Below are positions 8,869 to 16,545 of a stretch of DNA of 64,000 bases, piece by piece (within the stretch, counting starts at the first letter, position 1; each line of letters opens with the position of its first letter). The stretch spans positions 62,001 through 126,000 of the forward strand of contig JBBAKN010000002.1 in NCBI GenBank assembly GCA_040403555.1, read 5' to 3'. The notes under the pieces are model-generated. The model saw only the letters and a list, made by a program, of their open reading frames with translations, did not search any database and was not told where the DNA came from. A program made the position numbers and the translations under genes. This DNA comes from JAIPAN01 sp040403555 (lineage in GTDB: Bacteria > Bacteroidota > Bacteroidia > Sphingobacteriales > Sphingobacteriaceae).

Positions 8869-9135
8869 ATGGCAAAATGTATGTATTGCGGCTATGGAGA
8901 GCATGCTGGTTCTTATTGTCCAAAAAGCCCTTCGAGTAAATGTGTAGTCATAAATGAGGGTCATTGTAGCTATTGTGGAATTGCACAAAATGGTGGCGGG
9001 GCATCATGTATCAAAAGTCCAACCGCACATCATGTTGTTCCGCAAGCTGGAAAATGTAGTTATTGTGGAAGACCAGGGCTGGGATCATCTTGCGTAAAAA
9101 GCCCAACAGGTAAATGTTGCGCCAACCAGTATTAA
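8869..9135 (+). CDS. Small protein with three Cys-knuckle repeats
   Basis: 88 residues starting 8 bases after the SLOG gene. Three repeats of about 28 residues follow the pattern C-x-Y-C-G...C-x-K-S-P, beginning near residues 4, 33 and 62. Each contains a CxxC pair, a third Cys just before KSP and, in repeats one and three, a Cys a few residues later; repeat two has a His pair at that place. The spacing suggests one Zn2+ per repeat. There is no signal peptide. Position and spacing make it the third member of the cassette. No function is recognised; nucleic-acid or protein binding by the zinc knuckles is a guess. Confidence 0.75.
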   Translation: MAKCMYCGYGEHAGSYCPKSPSSKCVVINEGHCSYCGIAQNGGGASCIKSPTAHHVVPQAGKCSYCGRPGLGSSCVKSPTGKCCANQY

Positions 9136-9172
9136 AAATTGCCTACAGAATTAGACAAATTAGACGTTCTTG

Positions 9173-9259
9173 CGGAGAGGGCGGGATTCGAACCCGCGAT
9201 ACCCTTACGAGTATACCAGCTTTCCAAGCTGGCTCATTCGACCACTCTGACACCTCTCC
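9173..9259 (-). tRNA. tRNA-Ser(GGA)
   Basis: Acceptor arms GGAGAGG/CCTCTCC, discriminator G, TTCGAAT T-loop, a long variable arm (ACTCGTAAGGGT) typical of class II tRNAs, and anticodon loop TTGGAAA give GGA (Ser). CCA is not encoded. The 3' end points toward the accessory island. Confidence 0.96.
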
Positions 9260-9278
9260 AATGGGGAGGACAAAAGTA

Positions 9279-10298
9279 TCAATTTTCTGTTAATTCGCCT
9301 CGTAAATTTAATTCGAGTAGGCGGGCTACCACGTCCATGGGTTTACCCGAGCCCAATAAGAACATCAGTTTGGTAACGGCCGCTTCAAAGGTCATATCGT
9401 AGCCGCTCACCACGCCCATTTCTTTAAGCTGAATGCTGGTTTCGTAGCGGCCCAATTCTACCGAACCGCCTCGGCATTGCGAAATATCTAAAATGAGTTT
9501 TCCTTGAGCAATGGTCCGACGTAATGAATCTAAAAAAATAGGGTCGGTAGTGGTATTCCCAGAGCCAAAGGTTTCCATAATAATGGCTTTGCAATCGGAT
9601 TCTAACACCGAATCGACTACTTTTTGACTGATGCCGGGGTATAGTTTAAGTACAGCCACCGAGCTATCGAAGTCTTTGTGTACTTTAAGCGGTTTATCTA
9701 AAGGCACGGCAATGGCATTGCTAAAAAAGTCGATATGCACGCCAGCCTCGGCCAATAGCGGGTAATTTGGCGATTGGAAAGCCTCAAATTTGGCTGAATT
9801 GTATTTGGTGGCTCGGTTACCTCTTAATAATTGGTAATCGAAAAAGATGCACACTTCGGGTACCACGGCTTGCTCTTCGAATTTCTCGGATGCAATTAAA
9901 ATGGCGGTAATTAAGTTCTCTCGGGCATCGTTTCTAATTTCATCAATAGGTAATTGCGATCCGGTAAATACCACGGGTTTAGCCAAGCCCTCAAGCATAA
10001 AGCTTAATGCCGAGGTGGTAAAGGCCATGGTATCGGAGCCGTGAAGCACTACAAAACCATCGTATTGGTGGTAATTTTTTTCGATAAGTTCGGCTAAGGC
10101 AACCCAAATTTTGGGGTTCATATCCGAAGAATCGATAATGGGGTTAAACGAATGTACCGTTAGTCGGTGCTCCATACGCTCCAACTCGGGCGCATTGTAT
10201 TTTATATGATCGAAATTTAGCGGTAAGAGTACCCCACTTTTTTTATCTTTCACCATGCCAATGGTTCCGCCGGTGTATATGATTAAAATATTGGCCAT
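9279..10298 (-). CDS. ansA: Type I L-asparaginase
   Basis: Hydrolyses asparagine to aspartate and ammonia in the cytoplasm. The 339 residues have the size of cytosolic type I enzymes and lack a signal peptide. Catalytic motif one, TGGTIG, is at residues 9-14; motif two, HGSDTMA, is at 86-92 with the catalytic Thr-Asp pair. The C-terminal regulatory lobe has GSGNTTTD and the CRGG segment near residue 275 (allosteric Cys region in type I enzymes). It begins shortly after tatD ends (gap about 26 bases), so the two may be co-transcribed. Confidence 0.93.
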   Translation of the reverse strand: MANILIIYTGGTIGMVKDKKSGVLLPLNFDHIKYNAPELERMEHRLTVHSFNPIIDSSDMNPKIWVALAELIEKNYHQYDGFVVLHGSDTMAFTTSALSFMLEGLAKPVVFTGSQLPIDEIRNDARENLITAILIASEKFEEQAVVPEVCIFFDYQLLRGNRATKYNSAKFEAFQSPNYPLLAEAGVHIDFFSNAIAVPLDKPLKVHKDFDSSVAVLKLYPGISQKVVDSVLESDCKAIIMETFGSGNTTTDPIFLDSLRRTIAQGKLILDISQCRGGSVELGRYETSIQLKEMGVVSGYDMTFEAAVTKLMFLLGSGKPMDVVARLLELNLRGELTEN

Positions 10299-10324
10299 GG
10301 TTTTTGTTTTAACAAATATCGCAA

Positions 10325-11092
10325 CTAAATGCCAAATATTTTTGTAGAATTTTCGGTAGTAATTTGGGCTAGTTCTTCGATGGGGATTTGATGCAAATCG
10401 GCTACTTTTTGAGCAATGTGTACCAAATAACTACTCTCATTAGGCTTCCCTCTAAAAGGTACCGGTGGTAAGTAGGGAGAATCGGTTTCGAGCACCAAGT
10501 GGTCGAGGTGGATTTGCGCTACTACCGCATCCAAACCCGAATTTTTATAGGTTACTACGCCACCAATGCCTAAACAAAATCCGAGTTCAATTATTTGTTG
10601 TGCTTGTTCCAACGTTCCGGTAAAGCAGTGAAAAATGCCTCGGAGCTTTTCATCGCGGTGTTTTAAAAGTACGGCATATACCTCTTCAAAGGCATCTCTG
10701 CAATGAATAACAATAGGCAAATTTAAATCCTTAGCCCAGTTAATTTGGGTTTCAAAGGCTTCTAGTTGGTTTGCTAGCGTAGTTTTATCCCAGTATAAAT
10801 CGATGCCAATTTCGCCAATGGCGTAAATTTTTTGTGCCGGAATAGCGGCATAAATACTGGCCAATTCTTCTTTATATGTTTCTTTTACATCGCAAGGATG
10901 CAAACCCAACATCGGAAAACAGTTTTGAGGATACAGACTAGCCAAGTTCCTCACCAAGGGAATAGAAGTAGTATCTACATTCGGGAGAAATAATCTAGTA
11001 ACTTCATTATCCAACGAACGTTGCATCAAGGCAGCAAGCGCTTGCGGATCAGTTTCGTAATATAAATGGGTATGTGTATCGGTGAGAACCAT
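10325..11092 (-). CDS. TatD family metal-dependent deoxyribonuclease
   Basis: 255-residue TIM-barrel metallohydrolase of the TatD family (3'-5' DNase/hydrolase). Metal ligands are visible: THTH at residues 6-9, GEIGID near 92, VIHCRDAF near 125, FHCFTG near 150 and ETDSPYL near 201. This is the complete TatD signature. It is preceded by a perfect -7 element four bases from the ATG, so its mRNA is probably leaderless. The adjoining terminator at 11108-11143 separates it from the FKBP gene. Confidence 0.92.
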   Translation of the reverse strand: MVLTDTHTHLYYETDPQALAALMQRSLDNEVTRLFLPNVDTTSIPLVRNLASLYPQNCFPMLGLHPCDVKETYKEELASIYAAIPAQKIYAIGEIGIDLYWDKTTLANQLEAFETQINWAKDLNLPIVIHCRDAFEEVYAVLLKHRDEKLRGIFHCFTGTLEQAQQIIELGFCLGIGGVVTYKNSGLDAVVAQIHLDHLVLETDSPYLPPVPFRGKPNESSYLVHIAQKVADLHQIPIEELAQITTENSTKIFGI

Positions 11093-11096
11093 GGCA

Positions 11097-11104
11097 CAAA
11101 ACTA
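11097..11104 (-). promoter_or_regulatory. -7 promoter element of tatD (leaderless type)
   Basis: TAGTTTTG on the minus strand matches TAnnTTTG and lies exactly four bases before the tatD ATG. No clear -33 TTG is seen. Confidence 0.5.
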
Positions 11105-11107
11105 CAT

Positions 11108-11143
11108 AAAAAAAGCCCTTCCGAAAATCGGAAGGGCTTTTTT
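11108..11143. terminator. Bidirectional intrinsic terminator between tatD and FKBP genes
   Basis: Perfect hairpin AAAGCCCTTCCGA / TCGGAAGGGCTTT with an AAA loop, flanked by A-run and T-run. On the minus strand it ends the FKBP transcript. Confidence 0.92.
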
Positions 11144-11157
11144 ATAAATTCAATATA

Positions 11158-12099
11158 TTATTTTTTAGGCGCAACTACTGGTGCAGCTGGCGCTTTAATT
11201 ACTTTTAAAATTTCCAAATCGAATACCAATGGGGTAAACGGTGGAATGAGTTGGTTCCCTTGTTCGCCATACGCTAATGCAGATGGTATAACCACCGTTA
11301 CTTTAGTACCTACCGGGAATAACAACAAGGCTTCGTCGAAACCAGGAATGCTTTTCTGCATGCCCACAATGGTTCTCATAGGTTCATAAGGTCGGCCGGG
11401 GATAAATTTTCCGGCTTTTTTTGCCTCCGCAGCAATACTGGTCTCAAATACTTTATCACTTAAGAATTTACCTACATAATTTACCGCTACGCTATCACCA
11501 GCTACTGCTTTTTCGCCAGTGGCCGCTTTGGTAACTTGATAGCCCAAGCCAGATGGAGTTGTAGTTAATTTTAAACCTTTGGAAGCAACATAAGCTTTTA
11601 GTTTTGCTGGTTCAGCTTTTTTAATTATCTCAATATCTTTCTTAATATACTGGTTAATTTGGTTGGTAAAGGTTTGGTCATCTAATTTTCCTTTTGGAAT
11701 TACTTTTTCAATTTTCACAGAGAAAATTGAGAAATGATCGTCTTTAGCAAAAGGGGGTTTTGGTTGCCCTGTTTTTAAAGCAAGGGTATCTAAGTTGATT
11801 TTAAAAGTCGCACTATCGCCTTCACTCAACATGGCAAATGCACTGAACAAATCGCCTTTAAATTGTGATTTTTGAGCAGATAAAAATGCTGGGCGGCCAG
11901 TATCATCGGTACTGAATAATACCGAATCTTTCTCGGTTTTTTGAGTACCAGAAACTACAAAAAAGTCGCCTTCTTGAATAGTTGGACCATCTTTATCGGT
12001 ATGAATAGCGTATTGTAAACCGCCATCTCCGGTTTTAAATCGTGTACATGCACTAAGTGCTAGCGCCAAAAGGCTTAATAATACTAAGGGTTTTTTCAT
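11158..12099 (-). CDS. FKBP-type peptidyl-prolyl isomerase lipoprotein
   Basis: 313 residues. The signal peptide ends in lipobox LSAC, with Cys18 as the lipidation site. Residues 30-150 are a family-specific N-terminal domain; about 205-300 form the FKBP domain (VNYVGKFLSDKVFETS, GFDEALLLFPVGTKVTVVIP, LAYGEQG, FTPLVFDLEIL). Near the active site, VFETS replaces the usual VFDSS and the loop is enlarged, so isomerase activity is likely but not certain. Role: folding of envelope proteins in the periplasm. It lies 17 bases after nrnA and is probably in the same transcript. Confidence 0.9.
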   Translation of the reverse strand: MKKPLVLLSLLALALSACTRFKTGDGGLQYAIHTDKDGPTIQEGDFFVVSGTQKTEKDSVLFSTDDTGRPAFLSAQKSQFKGDLFSAFAMLSEGDSATFKINLDTLALKTGQPKPPFAKDDHFSIFSVKIEKVIPKGKLDDQTFTNQINQYIKKDIEIIKKAEPAKLKAYVASKGLKLTTTPSGLGYQVTKAATGEKAVAGDSVAVNYVGKFLSDKVFETSIAAEAKKAGKFIPGRPYEPMRTIVGMQKSIPGFDEALLLFPVGTKVTVVIPSALAYGEQGNQLIPPFTPLVFDLEILKVIKAPAAPVVAPKK

Positions 12100-12116
12100 T
12101 TGTTTTAAGATATAAT

Positions 12117-13127
12117 TTATTGCAATAATAAGGTTTTATAGGTTGGTAATAAAGTTTTAAAGGTTTCAATAGTTTTTTCAAACGAATCGTCGGAAGCGCC
12201 ACCAGCTGCATTACGGTGCCCACCTCCATTAAAATATTTCTTACAAATTTCGTTTGCCGGAAAATCGCCGGTAGAACGTAGCGATAGTTTTACTCTATCT
12301 GGGCGTTCAATAATAAGGGCTGCTAATCGGATTCCGTTAATTGCTAAACCATAATTCACCAAACCTTCGGTATCGCCGGTGGTAATGGTAAACATGGCTA
12401 AATCTTCTTTAGAAACGGTAATTAAGGAGGTATTGTATTCCTCAAACACCTGCAAACGGTTGCTTAAGCAATGGCCTAAAAATTTTAAGCGGCTTTCAGT
12501 AGAGGTATCGTATACCAATTGATGAATACGAGCATTTTCTGCTCCTTTTTCTATTAAATTAGCTACAATACGGTGTACAGTAGCGGTAGTATTCGGAAAA
12601 CGGAACGAACCCGAATCCGTCATAATACCGGTATATAAACAGTTGGCTACATCTTTATTAATAAGCTCAGGTTCGGTCATAAAGTCTACAATAAACTCGT
12701 AAACCAATTGAGCAGCAGAGCAGGCATTTACATCCCACAATCTAAAATCATCAAAATCTTCGGGGTCAAGGTGGTGATCAATCATCACCTTTTTAGCAGA
12801 TGATGCAGCCACACATTCACCCAACTCGTTAATTCGAGATAGGGCATTAAAATCTAAACAGAAAATCAAATCGGCATCGGCCACCAATTGCTTGCTCTCA
12901 GCTAGTTTATCGGTATAAATGAGCACTTCGCAATTGTTGGGCAACCAATGTAAAAATATAGGGTAATCTGTCGGGGTAATAACATGCACATGGTGACCTT
13001 TTTGTAGCAAGTAATTGTATAAACCCAATGCAGAACCCATGGCATCGCCATCGGGCTTATGATGGGTAGTAATGACAATCTTTTTGGGCTCGGCCAAAAG
13101 TGTTTTTAATGCAGCTATATTTACCAT
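12117..13127 (-). CDS. nrnA: DHH-family oligoribonuclease / pAp phosphatase NrnA
   Basis: 336 residues from the ATG at 13127. A GTG at 13172 would add 15 unconserved residues and is less likely. The DHH domain has THHKPDGDA at residues 21-29, a DFNA motif near 93 and IDHHLD near 122. The DHHA1 domain ends with GGGHRNAAGG near 306. These are the motifs of NrnA-type phosphodiesterases, which degrade nanoRNAs and dephosphorylate pAp. The gene is transcribed with the FKBP lipoprotein gene downstream. Cyclic-dinucleotide phosphodiesterases share this fold, so some uncertainty about the substrate remains. Confidence 0.9.
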   Translation of the reverse strand: MVNIAALKTLLAEPKKIVITTHHKPDGDAMGSALGLYNYLLQKGHHVHVITPTDYPIFLHWLPNNCEVLIYTDKLAESKQLVADADLIFCLDFNALSRINELGECVAASSAKKVMIDHHLDPEDFDDFRLWDVNACSAAQLVYEFIVDFMTEPELINKDVANCLYTGIMTDSGSFRFPNTTATVHRIVANLIEKGAENARIHQLVYDTSTESRLKFLGHCLSNRLQVFEEYNTSLITVSKEDLAMFTITTGDTEGLVNYGLAINGIRLAALIIERPDRVKLSLRSTGDFPANEICKKYFNGGGHRNAAGGASDDSFEKTIETFKTLLPTYKTLLLQ

Positions 13128-13230
13128 GTGTATATGTTGGTGCAAATCTATTAAAAAGCTGCAGCAAAGCACAATTTATAGCACTTAAATTCGGTTAGAC
13201 TAAAATTAAATGATAATTAATTTTTACATC

Positions 13231-13265
13231 TCGGTAGGTAATTACCGACTAAAGGCGTATTTTTG
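13231..13265 (+). promoter_or_regulatory. ndk promoter region with nested palindrome
   Basis: TATTTTTG at 13258-13265 matches the -7 consensus, 17 bases before the ndk ATG. Just upstream, TCGGTA/TACCGA arms (13231-13248) enclose a perfect GGTAATTACC palindrome (13237-13246) where the -33 region would lie. This could be an operator. Confidence 0.5.
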
Positions 13266-13282
13266 CGCCAAAATTAAAAAAC

Positions 13283-13702
13283 ATGGCAACAAATAGAACT
13301 TTTACAATGATTAAGCCCGATGCCGTTAAAAACGGACATATTGGTGCTATTTTAAATGATATTACAGCAGGCGGATTTAAAATCATCGCATTAAAATACA
13401 CTCACTTAAGTGCAGAAAAAGCAGGTGAATTTTATGCGGTGCATAAAGAGCGCCCTTTTTATGGCGAATTGGTAAATTTTATGTCATCAGGACCAGTTAT
13501 AGCGGCCATTTTAGAAAAAGACAATGCTATTGAAGATTTCAGAAAGTTAATTGGCAATACCGATCCGGCTAAAGCCGATGCAGGTACCATTCGTAATAAA
13601 TATGCGAAATCTATAGATGCCAATGCGGTTCACGGATCTGATTCTGACGAAAATGCAGCTATTGAAGGAAACTTTTTCTTCTCGGCTTTCGAACGTTTCT
13701 AG
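13283..13702 (+). CDS. ndk: Nucleoside diphosphate kinase
   Basis: Transfers the gamma-phosphate of ATP to NDPs through a phosphohistidine. 139 residues, the normal length. The active-site His is His117 in NAVHGSDSDE, and the N-terminal FTMIKPDAV is the conserved strand. The segment from about 90 to 115 is a little longer than in E. coli, as is usual in Bacteroidota. It is monocistronic: it has its own promoter and is followed by a strong terminator shared with the convergent dciA-like gene. Confidence 0.96.
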   Translation: MATNRTFTMIKPDAVKNGHIGAILNDITAGGFKIIALKYTHLSAEKAGEFYAVHKERPFYGELVNFMSSGPVIAAILEKDNAIEDFRKLIGNTDPAKADAGTIRNKYAKSIDANAVHGSDSDENAAIEGNFFFSAFERF

Positions 13703-13716
13703 CCGAAAATAACCTC

Positions 13717-13750
13717 AAAAAAAGCCCCCTGTATTCAGGGGGCTTTTTTT
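13717..13750. terminator. Bidirectional terminator between ndk and DUF721 gene
   Basis: Hairpin AAAGCCCCCTG / CAGGGGGCTTT with TATT loop and runs of A and T on both sides. It overlaps the stop of the DUF721 gene by two bases. Confidence 0.93.
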
Positions 13751-14039
13751 ATAATAATACGATTTCTAAAATCACTTCTCCACCTGCCCGCTCGTTCATT
13801 TTTTCAATAATTTGAGAGCGCATCATCATCAGTTCATTCTTAATTACCGACGATTCTACACGTACAAATAATTTTTTCTGGCGGATATAGAGTTCTTTGG
13901 TTCGGTTGGCAATGGCAACGCCCATCATTTCGGGCCAAGCGGCAATAAGTGCTGTTTCATCGAACTTTTGTTGCAGTTTATATACCTGAAACAATTGATC
14001 CATGGCTTCTTTTATTGATTTATCGTTGGGCTTACGCAT
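13749..14039 (-). CDS. DUF721 / DciA-like protein
   Basis: 96-residue protein of the DUF721 family, related to DciA, the replicative helicase loader of many bacteria lacking DnaC. Seen: a helical start with KSIKEAMDQLF, then AAWPEMMGVAIANRT and a KH-like beta-alpha core with LFVRVESSVIKNEL, which is the family signature. It overlaps the end of recF by 8 bases, and the recF-DUF721 pairing is common in Bacteroidota. A helicase-loading role is inferred from the family, not shown here. Confidence 0.88.
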   Translation of the reverse strand: MRKPNDKSIKEAMDQLFQVYKLQQKFDETALIAAWPEMMGVAIANRTKELYIRQKKLFVRVESSVIKNELMMMRSQIIEKMNERAGGEVILEIVLL

Positions 14040-15141
14040 CTTTTTGGCTTACTTGGCCATTTTCTACGTTAAAAATACGCACTTGCTCCCCAATTTCATC
14101 AAAAATAGCTTGAATACGCTCAGAACTCGTATCGGTGATAAAAATTTGCCCAAAATCGTGGTCAGACACTTTTTTCATCAATTTTTTGGTGCGCAAATCA
14201 TCTAGTTTATCAAAAATATCATCGAGCAATAAAATGGGCTCAAAACCCTTTTGCTGCTTTAAATACGTGTATTGGGCTAATTTTAACGCAATTAAAAACG
14301 ATTTTTGTTGACCCTGAGAACCAAACTTTTTAAGCGGCATGCCGTGTATACTAAACACCAAATCGTCTTTATGCACGCCGGCATTGGTGCGCTCTAGCAC
14401 CCTATCTTTTTCTACATGCTTTTTAAGCAAATTGGCTAAACTATCGTGGTTTAATTGCGATTCGTACACCAGTGATACTCGTTCAGCATCGTCGCTTAAA
14501 AAAGAATAATGTTGATTAAACACCTCCTCAAACATTTCCATAAATTTTTGGCGCTTGGCAAAAATATGAGTACCTAAGGTAGCCAACTGTTCATCGTAAA
14601 TTTCTAATAAAGTGGGGTCGTAAGCACCCGTATGAGCAATTTGTTTAAGAAGCGCATTCCGGTTGGCCAAACACTTATTGTACAGTATCACTTCGTCTAA
14701 ATATTGCCTATCGGTTTGGCTAATGGCATTGTCTAAAAATTTTCTGCGCTCCTCACTCCCCTCCATTACAATACTTACATCGTAAGGTGAAATCATCACT
14801 AAAGGAAAAATGCCTACGTGATCTGCCAACCTCGGATATTCTTTTTTATTCCGTTTAAATTGTTTTTTTTGATTGCGCTTTAAGGAACAAGCAATCACCT
14901 CTTTTTTACCCACCAGCTCAAAATCACCCTGAATCATAAAAAAATCGGCACACTGCCTAATTTGTTGAGTATCTATCGGATTAAAGTAGCTTTTACACAA
15001 AGAGAGGTAATGTATACCATCGAGTAAATTGGTTTTACCCGCACCATTATTGCCCGTAAAAGCGTTTATTGTGGGCGAAAAAGCCAAACTAGCTTCTTCA
15101 TAATTTTTAAAATTGATAAGAGATAAACGCTGTAACCACAT
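14032..15141 (-). CDS. recF: DNA replication/repair protein RecF
   Basis: SMC-like ATPase that helps RecA load at gaps together with RecO and RecR. 369 residues, normal length. Walker A GNNGAGKTN is at residues 30-38, the signature region GSQGQQKSF near 280, and Walker B LLLDDIFDKLD near 312. Tyr and Lys/Arg-rich central segments fit RecF. It is preceded by a TACCTTTG -7 element and followed by the overlapping DUF721 gene. recO is at 37.8 kb in this window. Confidence 0.95.
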   Translation of the reverse strand: MWLQRLSLINFKNYEEASLAFSPTINAFTGNNGAGKTNLLDGIHYLSLCKSYFNPIDTQQIRQCADFFMIQGDFELVGKKEVIACSLKRNQKKQFKRNKKEYPRLADHVGIFPLVMISPYDVSIVMEGSEERRKFLDNAISQTDRQYLDEVILYNKCLANRNALLKQIAHTGAYDPTLLEIYDEQLATLGTHIFAKRQKFMEMFEEVFNQHYSFLSDDAERVSLVYESQLNHDSLANLLKKHVEKDRVLERTNAGVHKDDLVFSIHGMPLKKFGSQGQQKSFLIALKLAQYTYLKQQKGFEPILLLDDIFDKLDDLRTKKLMKKVSDHDFGQIFITDTSSERIQAIFDEIGEQVRIFNVENGQVSQKDA

Positions 15142-15157
15142 AATTTTAGGGAGAAAT

Positions 15158-15165
15158 CAAAGGTA
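15158..15165 (-). promoter_or_regulatory. -7 promoter element of recF
   Basis: TACCTTTG on the minus strand matches TAnnTTTG, 16 bases before the recF ATG. Confidence 0.5.
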
Positions 15166-15219
15166 CAATTTCTATTTTTTAAAGCACTTACTCGAAAAAA
15201 ATAAGCGCAAAAATTTAAA

Positions 15220-15252
15220 TTGTTGATACTTATGCGTAAAACTGTATTTTTG
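15220..15252 (+). promoter_or_regulatory. Bacteroidota-type promoter of the TPR-protein gene
   Basis: TTG (15223-15225) is followed after 19 bases by TATTTTTG (15245-15252), 23 bases before the ATG. This is the best complete -33/-7 pair found in the window. Confidence 0.65.
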
Positions 15253-15275
15253 CTTCTTCAAAATTTTATAAAAGC

Positions 15276-15956
15276 ATGTCAAGCAAAGAAAAAAAATCTC
15301 CGGAAGTTTCCGAAGCAACCGAAAAAGCAACCGGATCTTTTGTTCAAGAAAATAGCAAAAGTTTACTACTAATTGGTGGTGCCATTTTAGCACTAATACT
15401 CTTATACATTGGGTACCAAAAATTCTACTTAGCTCCTCGTGCAGAAAAAGCCGTAAACGAAATGTTTAAAGCAGAGCAATACGCAACAGCCGATTCGTTA
15501 AGCGATAAAGCAATTAACGGCGATGGTTCATACCCCGGTTTTGAGAAAATTGCACAGGAATATACAAGCACCAAATCTGCAAACATAGCAAATGCCTATT
15601 TAGGGGGTTTATATCTTAAAAAAGGAGAATTCGAAAAAGCTATTGAAGCTTTGGGCAATTACAGCAGCACAGGTAGCCCTGTTATCGATCCACTGGTATT
15701 GGGTATGTTGGGCGATGCTTATAGTGAATTAAAAGATTACGATAATGCCGCTACCTACTACAAAAAAGCAGCTGGGAAAAGCAATAACGAGTTTACTACC
15801 CCTCTTTTCTTAAAAAAATTAGGCTTGGTATATGAGCAACAAAAAGATTTGGATGCTGCCCTTAAAACCTACAAGCAAATTAAAGACAACTATACACAAA
15901 GTGCCGAAGCGGCTACTATCGAGTCTTTAATTGCTCGTGTAGAAGCACAACAATAA
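15276..15956 (+). CDS. Membrane-anchored tetratricopeptide-repeat protein
   Basis: 226 residues. The N-terminal 27 residues are charged and cytoplasmic in character. One membrane segment follows at about 28-48 (LLLIGGAILALILLYIG). The rest is TPR-like helical repeats, for example a repeat around NAYLGGLYLKKGEFEKAIEAL and another around LGDAYSELKDYDNAATYYKKA. This is the layout of Bacteroidota YfgM-like ancillary proteins. A scaffold or chaperone role at the outer face of the inner membrane is likely, but the partner is unknown. It has its own promoter and terminator. Confidence 0.85.
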   Translation: MSSKEKKSPEVSEATEKATGSFVQENSKSLLLIGGAILALILLYIGYQKFYLAPRAEKAVNEMFKAEQYATADSLSDKAINGDGSYPGFEKIAQEYTSTKSANIANAYLGGLYLKKGEFEKAIEALGNYSSTGSPVIDPLVLGMLGDAYSELKDYDNAATYYKKAAGKSNNEFTTPLFLKKLGLVYEQQKDLDAALKTYKQIKDNYTQSAEAATIESLIARVEAQQ

Positions 15957-15973
15957 TTTAATTACCACTCCTT

Positions 15974-16005
15974 AAAAGCTTATCAGGTTTCTGATAAGCT
16001 TTTTT
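15974..16005 (+). terminator. Intrinsic terminator after TPR gene
   Basis: Hairpin AAAAGCTTATCAG / CTGATAAGCTTTT with GTTT loop and a T-run downstream. Confidence 0.92.
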
Positions 16006-16091
16006 GTTTAAACACGTTCTTGTTTATAAAATGCTTTTAAACTTGCGTTTTTTGATAAAAAGAGATAAGTTTACCTAAGATTTAAAACACC

Positions 16092-16208
16092 ATGAGAAAA
16101 TTGCTGATTGTTTTAGTTGCCATTACCATAAGTACGAGCATTTTGAGCGCATGCTCAAACAAACTTTGCCCAGCTTATAGCTCATATCCTAGCAAAAGAG
16201 GGCGTTAA
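16092..16208 (+). CDS. Small lipoprotein, 38 aa
   Basis: Short open frame from ATG 16092 to TAA 16206-16208. It has a basic start (MRKLL), a hydrophobic core and lipobox ILSAC with Cys21; the remaining 18 residues are polar and include a second Cys (KLCPAYSSYP) and end in KRGR. This is a complete lipoprotein signal on a very short mature peptide, a pattern often seen in Bacteroidota. It lies 7 bases before ytxJ and is probably in its operon. The function is unknown. Confidence 0.7.
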   Translation: MRKLLIVLVAITISTSILSACSNKLCPAYSSYPSKRGR

Positions 16209-16215
16209 TACCTCC

Positions 16216-16545
16216 ATGAATTGGCAAGACTTAACTTCTTTAAACGAGCTAAACGGAATTAAAAACTGTACGGGCTTTAGCATTATTTTTAAGCATAGCA
16301 CGCGTTGCTCTATTAGTTTGATGGCTAAAAAGAAATTAGAATTAGAGGGCGCTGTTATCCCAGCCGATATACAGGCATACTACCTAGATTTATTAAACTA
16401 CCGCGAAATTTCTAATGCCATTTCAGAGGTATTTCAGGTCCCGCACCAATCTCCCCAAATCTTACTAATAAATAATGGAGAATGTGTTTTTGAAGCTACT
16501 CACGGAGAAATTTCTGCAGAAGAACTAGCCGAACAAATCGCCTAA
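16216..16545 (+). CDS. ytxJ: Bacillithiol system redox-active protein YtxJ
   Basis: 109-residue thioredoxin-like protein of the YtxJ (DUF2847) family, believed to act as a monothiol bacilliredoxin that removes bacillithiol from proteins. The active-site motif HSTRCSIS has Cys31. The cis-Pro region is HQSPQILLI near residue 77, and the C-terminal strand and helix are present. bshA at 23.4-24.5 kb indicates that the cell makes bacillithiol. The gene follows the 38-aa lipoprotein and overlaps osmC tail to tail by 4 bases. Confidence 0.92.
   Translation: MNWQDLTSLNELNGIKNCTGFSIIFKHSTRCSISLMAKKKLELEGAVIPADIQAYYLDLLNYREISNAISEVFQVPHQSPQILLINNGECVFEATHGEISAEELAEQIA

Noticed and set aside
15172..15393. 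Minus-strand 73-residue frame over the TPR promoter and start
   Set aside because: Covers the promoter and the start of a well-supported gene; composition is low-complexity.
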